This document shows, one piece after another, positions 13,724 through 18,360 of a stretch of DNA of 18,360 bases; within the stretch, counting starts at the first letter, position 1; every line of letters starts with the position of its first letter. The notes beneath the pieces were generated by a model. It searched no databases. It saw only the letters and a list, made by a program, of their open reading frames with translations, and had not been told where the DNA came from. A program made the translations under genes and the position numbers. Source of the DNA: Planctomycetales bacterium (GTDB taxonomy: Bacteria; Planctomycetota; Planctomycetia; Pirellulales; UBA7805); the NCBI GenBank assembly GCA_011772275.1, contig WVZU01000078.1:1-18360 (forward strand). Direction: 5' to 3'.

Positions 13724-13806
13724 AGCCGAAATCTCCGCTATTGCAGTTTGCTTGACTCCGGCGAAACACGAGTCCAGACAACTCTACACCACGGCTGATG
13801 ATGTGC

Positions 13807-13830
13807 AAATAAAACACATGTTTTTTATTT
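13807..13830. promoter_or_regulatory. AT-rich 24-bp near-perfect palindrome
   Basis: AAATAAAACACA at 13807-13818 pairs with TGTTTTTTATTT at 13819-13830 at 11 of 12 positions. It is the most AT-rich stretch in the window, lying between the divergent lipoprotein (start 13723) and hydrolase-like gene (ORF from 13846). With no hairpin loop it is better read as a DNA operator or UP-like/DNA-opening element than as a terminator. TATGCT at 13844-13849 could be a -10 box, in which case the first ATG of the downstream ORF would lie inside the promoter. Confidence 0.5.
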
Positions 13831-13845
13831 TCAACGGCTTCTGGT

Positions 13846-15072
13846 ATGCTTGCGTCGCTCGAGCATCAGGAATCATTGTTACAATCGATGCAAACAGAAC
13901 GCGATCGGGATCTCGCGGTGCGCAGGTTCAAAGGTGCGAAAGGGTTGAATTCAGGGAAGGTGGCTCGGGGGGTGGATCCGTCGCCCCCCGGCCGACTTCC
14001 CTTCGCAAGCCGTTGGTCCGCCGTGCTGCTGGTTTTCCTGGTCGGTCTCCTCTGGTCCGCCAGGGCTACCCTGGCGGATGGCCCTGGGTTCGAGCGGTCG
14101 GCGGATGAATTGTGGCTGGTCGATTGCCGTGCGCTGACCACCGTCCGCTCGGCGGCGGAACATATCGATCAGCGTTTCCGCACGTGGAGGTTCGCACGGG
14201 GCCAGGAGAAGTGGCAGGCAGTTCCTGAGCGAGACTACCTGCAGGCCGTGCAGATGGTCATGCCGACGTGCGTCTGGGTCCATGGCGACCGGGTGGATTG
14301 CGATCGGGCCTTCCAGATCGGCCGCGAGGTCTACCAACAGCTGGTAGGGGAGCAGGAAGACCTGCCACCGCTGCGATTTGTGATCTGGTCCTGGCCCACC
14401 ACGCACCAACTGCGGGGCCGGCCGTTGAAGGATGCCCGCATGAAGGCCGCGCGGGCGGACGCCGCCGGCTACAGTTTGGGCTGGATGCTGAACCAGTTCC
14501 CGCCTGCCTCACCGGTTAGCCTGCTCGGTTTCAGTTTTGGCGCGCGAGTGGTCACCGGCGCGGTGCATGTGACCGCCGGGGGCCAGCTGGCCGGATACGA
14601 AATTCCCGGGCAGGACGATCGGCGGGCGACCGGTTACCAGGTGGTACTGATCGCGGCCGCCATGGGGAATAACTGGCTGGAGGCGGGGCGCAAATACGAC
14701 CAGGCGTGTGCGCGAATCGATCGGTTACTGTTGCTTAATAATTGTCAGGACTGGGTGCTGAAGCGATATCACTTGCTGAAATGCGGTAACGGCTGCGAGG
14801 CGCTGGGCTATACGGGACTTGGCGCACCCGATTCCCTGGCCGATCACCGCGCCAGGATTTCCCAGGTGAACGCCGGTCCTTACATTGGCAAACAGCACCG
14901 TTGGGGACCTTACATCTACAGCGCGCCGCTGATGGGGAAAATGCGAGCCACCTTGCTTGGGCAATCGCCGGCACCTGTGGAGCTCCCGATGCACCAGCTG
15001 CCGACAGCGGCCGGTTCCCGGCCGCCGGGGAACGAAGTCACCGCTGTGCGCCCCACAGACGATTCGCCATAA
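13846..15072 (+). CDS. membrane-anchored or exported alpha/beta-hydrolase-like protein
   Basis: This protein is 408 residues as drawn. Residues about 56-78 (AVLLVFLVGLLW) form a membrane segment or signal peptide core ending at ARATLADG. The remainder is soluble. The nucleophile elbow LGFSFGAR (S230) fits GxSxG of alpha/beta hydrolases and follows the pattern strand-turn-helix. An upstream CVWVHGDRVD segment resembles the HG oxyanion motif. Catalytic Asp and His cannot be assigned, so activity is unproven. The true start is uncertain: the first 40 residues are polar and atypical, and GTG codons at 13918 and 13960 or the ATG at 13888 would give a more normal signal peptide. The stop is 7 bp before the next gene, so the two are probably co-translated. 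I do not recognise a named family. Confidence 0.72.
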   Translation: MLASLEHQESLLQSMQTERDRDLAVRRFKGAKGLNSGKVARGVDPSPPGRLPFASRWSAVLLVFLVGLLWSARATLADGPGFERSADELWLVDCRALTTVRSAAEHIDQRFRTWRFARGQEKWQAVPERDYLQAVQMVMPTCVWVHGDRVDCDRAFQIGREVYQQLVGEQEDLPPLRFVIWSWPTTHQLRGRPLKDARMKAARADAAGYSLGWMLNQFPPASPVSLLGFSFGARVVTGAVHVTAGGQLAGYEIPGQDDRRATGYQVVLIAAAMGNNWLEAGRKYDQACARIDRLLLLNNCQDWVLKRYHLLKCGNGCEALGYTGLGAPDSLADHRARISQVNAGPYIGKQHRWGPYIYSAPLMGKMRATLLGQSPAPVELPMHQLPTAAGSRPPGNEVTAVRPTDDSP

Positions 15073-15079
15073 TGGGCGC

Positions 15080-15994
15080 GTGGATGAACCTCAGGCATAT
15101 TTGACCGGCCGCTACGTTCCGCTCGGCCAGGCCACGATCGCCGTGAACGATACCGGATTCGTCCTGGGCGCGGCGGTGACCGAACAGCTGCGTACGTTTC
15201 AAGGCCGCTTGTTTCACCTGGAGGACCATCTGCGGCGTCTGCAACATTCGCTGGAGATTACGGGCATCCAGCCGGCGGAGACGATTCCGCAGATGGGGGA
15301 GATTGCCGAACATCTGGTGCAGACCAATTTTTCGTTGGTCGACCCGGCGGACGACTTGGGTTTGTCGATTTTTGTGACGCCGGGGCCCTATGCGACGCTG
15401 AACGAAGGCAGCGGTGGACCGGTATCTTTGGGGATGCACACGTATCGGCTGCCTTTTGGTTTATGGGCGGATCGATATCACACCGGCCAGGCTTTGATGG
15501 TGACGGATATCTTGCAAACGCCTTCTTCGTGCTGGCCGCCTGAACTGAAATGTCGTAGTCGCATGCATTATTTTCTGGCGGATCGCGCTGCGGCGGCTGC
15601 CGATCCGGGCGCTCGAGCGATCCTCTGCGACACCAGCGGGCACGTGCTGGAGGCGACGACTGCCAACCTGATGGCCTACTACGAAAAGGAAGGCTTCGTG
15701 ACTCCGCCCCACGATCAAGTCTTACCCGGCATCAGCTGGTCCTCCCTGTTACAGATTGCCGATTCGCTGGGACTCTCTTTCCATGAACGGCCCTTGCTGC
15801 CGGCAGACGTGGCTGCGGCTGACGAAGTGATGTTAAGCAGCACGCCGTTTTGTCTGCTGCCGGTGACGCGCTGGAATCGAGCGGCGATTGGTGACGGGCA
15901 GCCGGGCCCCGTCTTTCGACGCTTGATCGCAGCCTGGTCCGATTTGGTCGGTGTGGACATCATGGGACAGGCGCGGCAGTTTGCCCGGCGTTAG
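15080..15994 (+). CDS. fold-type IV PLP enzyme (class IV aminotransferase / aminodeoxychorismate lyase-like)
   Basis: This 304-residue protein belongs to the BCAT/D-amino acid transaminase/4-amino-4-deoxychorismate lyase family. Landmarks are VNDTGFVLGAAVTEQLRT near the N-terminus, LFHLEDHLRRL, the PLP lysine K157 in ELKCRSRMHYFLADR, the cofactor phosphate-binding segment LEATTANL, PGISWSSLL, and ADEVMLSSTPF near the C-terminus. Specific reaction (PabC lyase, branched-chain or D-amino acid transamination) cannot be fixed from sequence. No other folate or branched-chain gene is nearby. I chose the GTG at 15080, whose N-terminus (VDEPQAYLTGRYVP) begins the conserved region. An ORF opening at 14957 would overlap the upstream gene. 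The 7-bp gap after the hydrolase-like gene suggests one transcript. Confidence 0.87.
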   Translation: MDEPQAYLTGRYVPLGQATIAVNDTGFVLGAAVTEQLRTFQGRLFHLEDHLRRLQHSLEITGIQPAETIPQMGEIAEHLVQTNFSLVDPADDLGLSIFVTPGPYATLNEGSGGPVSLGMHTYRLPFGLWADRYHTGQALMVTDILQTPSSCWPPELKCRSRMHYFLADRAAAAADPGARAILCDTSGHVLEATTANLMAYYEKEGFVTPPHDQVLPGISWSSLLQIADSLGLSFHERPLLPADVAAADEVMLSSTPFCLLPVTRWNRAAIGDGQPGPVFRRLIAAWSDLVGVDIMGQARQFARR

Positions 15995-15996
15995 GC

Positions 15997-16012
15997 GGGC
16001 CAAGAATGGCCC
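15997..16012 (+). terminator. possible hairpin just after the PLP enzyme stop codon
   Basis: GGGCCA (15997-16002) and TGGCCC (16007-16012) form a 6-bp stem with an AGAA loop, two bases after the TAG. It lies between convergent genes. No T-tract follows, so this is a weak candidate. Confidence 0.3.
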
Positions 16013-16066
16013 CCCGAGTTACGCCCGTGGTGAAAAGAATCGGTCGCCCAGTACCCAGGTGGCCGG

Positions 16067-16876
16067 TCACGGCGCGAGGGCCAGTTCCTTCAGGGCGTCC
16101 AGAGTGGCCAGGAGGTCGTCGCGCGACAGATCCTGCCAACCTTCGCTCTTTTGACGCAAGATCGCCAGTTTGAAAGAGTCAAAGGCAGCTGCAAGATCGT
16201 GGGGTAGTTCGGCCAGCTGAGCGAACGGTTGGACACGCGGGCCCGTTGCCGTGGCGGACGCTGCATCCACAGGCGAAAGTTCGCGCGCCGCCGACTGTTC
16301 GCCAAAGTCCGGCTCAAAGCTTTCCTCGCTGCCTGGGTCGCGGACCGTTCCCGTCCTGCCGGCGACGGTGCCACGTTCAGCGGCGGAGAAGTCGAGCACG
16401 ATATCTTCATCGAAGTCGGCTGGGACAATGTCCTGTTGCCGCGGCTGCAGCTCGGGCGGACTGCCCAACGTCTCCCACCGCCGGTTGCGCATCTGAGCGA
16501 CGGTCCAGCCGTTCTGGACCGCGCCTTCCAGCCACATTTCGGCGTCGGGCCAGTCGACAGCGCCCAGGAAGTGGCTCCAAAACAGGCCCTCGTATTCCGG
16601 CCAGACCTGACCAAAGCGATGGTAGACGCGGCGCAGCCGGCCGACATGTTGAGCGCTCACGCCACCCACACGGCGGCTCCACGCTTCGTCCGAATATTCG
16701 CTGGCCTCCGCGCCAGAATCTTCCAACTGCTTGCGCCACTGGCAGATGATCTTCCCCTTCTCCCAGTTCGTCGTGCTGATTAACCGGTCCCACTGCGCGA
16801 CAAAGGCTTCCGTGGTGGCCGCGACCGGTAACCCGCCGGCCTGGGACCGCCCTTTCTTCCCTGTGGTTTTGCTCAT
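16067..16876 (-). CDS. unrecognised 269-residue protein with a possible DNA-binding N-terminal half
   Basis: I do not recognise this protein. It starts with a basic tail (MSKTTGKKGRSQ). Residues about 24-140 are predicted helical and rich in Trp and Arg (AQWDRLISTTNWEKGKIICQ, DEAWSRRVGGVSAQHVGRLRR, GLFWSHFLGAVDW, GWTVAQMRNRRWE). The segment WSRRVGGVSAQHVGRLRRVY looks like a helix-turn-helix, so DNA binding is possible. Residues 150-225 are acidic and Pro/Ser/Ala-rich. The C-terminal 45 residues form one helix (AAAFDSFKLAILRQ, DDLLATLDALKELAL). The ATG at 16876 has GAGGG 6 bases upstream and begins a sensible protein. A much longer ORF to 17467 would run through the antisense of the CDGSH gene and is rejected. 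It is preceded by a 214-bp gap. Confidence 0.7.
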   Translation of the reverse strand: MSKTTGKKGRSQAGGLPVAATTEAFVAQWDRLISTTNWEKGKIICQWRKQLEDSGAEASEYSDEAWSRRVGGVSAQHVGRLRRVYHRFGQVWPEYEGLFWSHFLGAVDWPDAEMWLEGAVQNGWTVAQMRNRRWETLGSPPELQPRQQDIVPADFDEDIVLDFSAAERGTVAGRTGTVRDPGSEESFEPDFGEQSAARELSPVDAASATATGPRVQPFAQLAELPHDLAAAFDSFKLAILRQKSEGWQDLSRDDLLATLDALKELALAP

Positions 16877-17071
16877 CGTTCCCTCGTTCTCTCCTCTTCC
16901 TGCTCGCGATTTGGACACCTTGCTGCTCACACCTAGTTTACCGCCTGGCCGCCGCCTGGGGTCCAGCCAGGTTGGGCCAGGTCGGCCGGCGAACGGGTCC
17001 CCCGCTCCCCACAAGCGGACAATGCCCTTGGCTGGGAATCCGGACCGGGGCGAGTGCGGCGTGGATAAGTT

Positions 17072-17087
17072 GTCGACGATTGTCGAC
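17072..17087 (-). terminator. possible hairpin after the CDGSH gene
   Basis: Two copies of the self-complementary GTCGAC (17072-17077, 17082-17087) separated by 4 nt can form a 6-bp stem immediately past the stop codon at 17091. No T-tract follows on the minus strand, so termination is unproven. Confidence 0.3.
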
Positions 17088-17090
17088 GGC

Positions 17091-17306
17091 TTAGGAGCTG
17101 CCGGCGGTCTCAGCCGCCTCGAAACCGCACGTTTTGTGTGTGCCGTCGCAGAAGGGACGGTTTTGCGACGCACCGCAGCGGCACAAGGCAATCGCCGGCT
17201 TGTCCGCGGCAATGGGGAACGTGTTGCCTTCATGATCCACGACGGTGACCGGGCCTTCCACGACAAACGGTCCATTTTGGCGACAACGGATCGTGACATG
17301 CGACAT
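17091..17306 (-). CDS. CDGSH iron-sulfur domain protein
   Basis: This 71-residue protein carries the full CDGSH signature CRCGASQNRPFCDGTH (residues 42-57). It provides three Cys (C42, C44, C53) and one His (H57) to a 2Fe-2S cluster, as in mitoNEET-type proteins. The preceding beta-rich part (TIRCRQNGPFVVEGPVTVVD) is the usual small-bacterial-CDGSH N-terminus. These proteins are cytosolic redox or cluster-transfer proteins, and the partner is not indicated here. GGAG lies at a good distance upstream of the ATG at 17306. An ATG at 17393 would add 29 residues, mostly Pro/Arg-rich, and is less likely. No membrane segment. Confidence 0.9.
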   Translation of the reverse strand: MSHVTIRCRQNGPFVVEGPVTVVDHEGNTFPIAADKPAIALCRCGASQNRPFCDGTHKTCGFEAAETAGSS

Positions 17307-17494
17307 GATTTTTTCTCCGGGGGGCCTGGCCGTGCTGGGTTCCCAGGCCCTGGCCAGCGGCCTGGCCGGGTCCTGGGAAACGGATCGGCGCACAGTTTAC
17401 CCCAGGCAGCTGATCGACGTAAGGGTACGAAGCCGCGTTCCCGCGGCGTGGGCGCGGAACCCGCCACGCAATCATCCGCAGCCGGGGGGGTGGG

Positions 17495-18360
17495 TTACTT
17501 TTCTACGTCTGCTTCTGCAGGTTCTGCTTCTGCAGCGGCCGGTAATTCGTCGGCGAGCCCTTGCCGCGCGGTGGGTTTGTCGCCATCTTCTCGCCCAGCA
17601 GTGTTGTCCAGGCGGAAGACCAGCAGAATCTTGTACTGCCTTGCTGGCGCGAATGTTTTATCTTTGGCCAGCTGGCCAGCTGGCCGTGGGAGAGGGGCGT
17701 CAAATCTGTCGACGGCCTTCGCCTTTTTGACGGCCGGACGGAGGGTCTCATCGCCGCGCGCGGCAATATCTTGCTGTAACGGCTGTATGTCGGCACCCTT
17801 AACCGCCGGGTGACGGGCAGTGGCGGACAGGCCGCGGCGCTGGATGTCACCTCGATCACGCTCGACGTGCACCCTCCCGGCCTGCCGGGTGGACTGACTC
17901 CCTTGGTTTTTCCTCCACGATTCCTCTTCACCGTCCTCTTCACCGCCGGACGCGGCGCCGTCCCTTTCCCCGTCGGCGAACTGCTCGTCGGCCGCGGCCG
18001 CGGGTGGGATGCGGTGGTCCGAGTCCGGTGGAGCGGTTACTTGGGGGGCGCTTTTTCGTTGCCCAAATGCCGGGGCGGACTTCGGCGGTGTGCCGTCGTC
18101 GGTCGGTGCGGCCGCGGCCTCTTCCAGCTCGTCTATTTCGGTTTTCTTTTCCCAGACTAACGGTCCGCCCTCACCGGCGGCCGCAGCTGCTTCCTTGTAC
18201 CGGCTTTTGACCTGGGCCGCGGCTTGCGGGTCGGCCTCAGCCAGTTGGTCCGCCAAATCGAGCCCGGCATCCTGCCCCGCACGGGCCGGAAGGTTGGCCA
18301 GCATCCTGTCGAGCCGCCGGTTGGGGGTGGAGATGAATTGGATGGTTGCCGGTAGGGTCT
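17495..18360 (-). CDS. C-terminal part of an unrecognised low-complexity protein (5' end outside the window)
   Basis: The frame is open from the right edge of the window to a TAA at 17495, giving at least 288 residues. It starts upstream of the window, since no stop is met before the edge. The sequence is rich in Ala, Glu, Asp and Pro, with long acidic disordered stretches (IDELEEAAAAPTDD, GGEEDGEEES). A more ordered tail follows, with AVKKAKAVDRFDAPLP and QYKILLVFRLDN, then an acidic Ala/Glu end. I see no signal or enzyme motif. The codon signal is weak between about 17800 and 17950, where another minus-strand frame is also open, so a frameshift there cannot be excluded. Planctomycete anti-sigma-type proteins can end with a similar short hydrophobic strand, but this is a loose resemblance, not an assignment. 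Confidence 0.5.
   Translation of the reverse strand, partial: TLPATIQFISTPNRRLDRMLANLPARAGQDAGLDLADQLAEADPQAAAQVKSRYKEAAAAAGEGGPLVWEKKTEIDELEEAAAAPTDDGTPPKSAPAFGQRKSAPQVTAPPDSDHRIPPAAAADEQFADGERDGAASGGEEDGEEESWRKNQGSQSTRQAGRVHVERDRGDIQRRGLSATARHPAVKGADIQPLQQDIAARGDETLRPAVKKAKAVDRFDAPLPRPAGQLAKDKTFAPARQYKILLVFRLDNTAGREDGDKPTARQGLADELPAAAEAEPAEADVEK

Noticed and set aside
14957..15079. Longer N-terminus for the PLP enzyme
   Set aside because: It lies within the end of the hydrolase-like gene and encodes no family sequence; the conserved region starts at the GTG at 15080.
16877..17467. Upstream 197-codon extension of the 269-residue protein
   Set aside because: It runs through the CDGSH coding region in another frame, is very Pro/Arg-rich, and a good ribosome site precedes the ATG at 16876.
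17660..17690. Repeated CTGGCCAG palindromes
   Set aside because: They fall in the coding frame of the last gene (PAGQLA) and look like ordinary GC-rich codon repetition.
16731..17813. Plus-strand 360-codon open frame
   Set aside because: It is antisense to three minus-strand genes including the CDGSH gene and shows no domain.

Overview
The window is GC-rich, gene-dense bacterial chromosome. Several features point to a planctomycete, probably of the Pirellulaceae type: few genes have a good Shine-Dalgarno sequence, GTG/TTG starts occur, radical SAM, AMMECR1 and Memo modules are fused in one reading frame, the DUF3467 protein is duplicated, and there are lineage-specific unknown proteins. This assignment rests on family recognition only. 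I see no rRNA, tRNA, CRISPR array, transposase or phage gene.

Layout. (1) Positions 118-3991, minus strand: a two-gene unit, a tandem DUF3467 protein followed by a 1069-residue fusion of an AmmeMemoRadiSam radical SAM enzyme, an AMMECR1 domain, a probable second degenerate AMMECR1-like module and a Memo domain. Positions 1-117 show no gene. (2) The divergent gap 3992-4190 carries three tandem 15-bp repeats and a plausible promoter for the rightward genes. (3) Positions 4191-10076, plus strand: a secreted endonuclease/exonuclease/phosphatase-family protein, deoC, two tandem purine nucleoside phosphorylases, pyrimidine nucleoside phosphorylase, cytidine deaminase and a Nudix hydrolase. A perfect 11-bp inverted repeat and a -10-like box lie just before the pyrimidine phosphorylase gene. 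(4) Positions 10081-13154, minus strand and convergent with block 3 at a 4-bp gap: a transglutaminase-like exported protein, a concentrative nucleoside transporter with an unusual insert, and hypoxanthine phosphoribosyltransferase. (5) Positions 13439-15994: a small Cys/Gly-rich lipoprotein (minus) divergent from a membrane-anchored or exported alpha/beta-hydrolase-like protein and a fold-type-IV PLP enzyme (plus). (6) Positions 16067-18360, minus strand: an unrecognised 269-residue protein, a CDGSH iron-sulfur protein and the C-terminal part of an unrecognised low-complexity protein cut by the window edge.

How the genes work together. Blocks 3 and 4 together look like a nucleoside salvage island. 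The transporter imports nucleosides, cytidine deaminase converts (deoxy)cytidine to (deoxy)uridine, and the phosphorylases release bases and (deoxy)ribose-1-phosphate. DeoC splits deoxyribose-5-phosphate into glyceraldehyde-3-phosphate and acetaldehyde, and Hpt recycles hypoxanthine/guanine to nucleotides. The exported EEP-family protein could supply nucleosides from external nucleic acid or nucleotides, but this is inference. Phosphopentomutase (deoB), needed between the phosphorylases and DeoC, is not in the window. The most unusual object is the radical SAM-AMMECR1-AMMECR1-like-Memo fusion, whose biochemical role is unknown.
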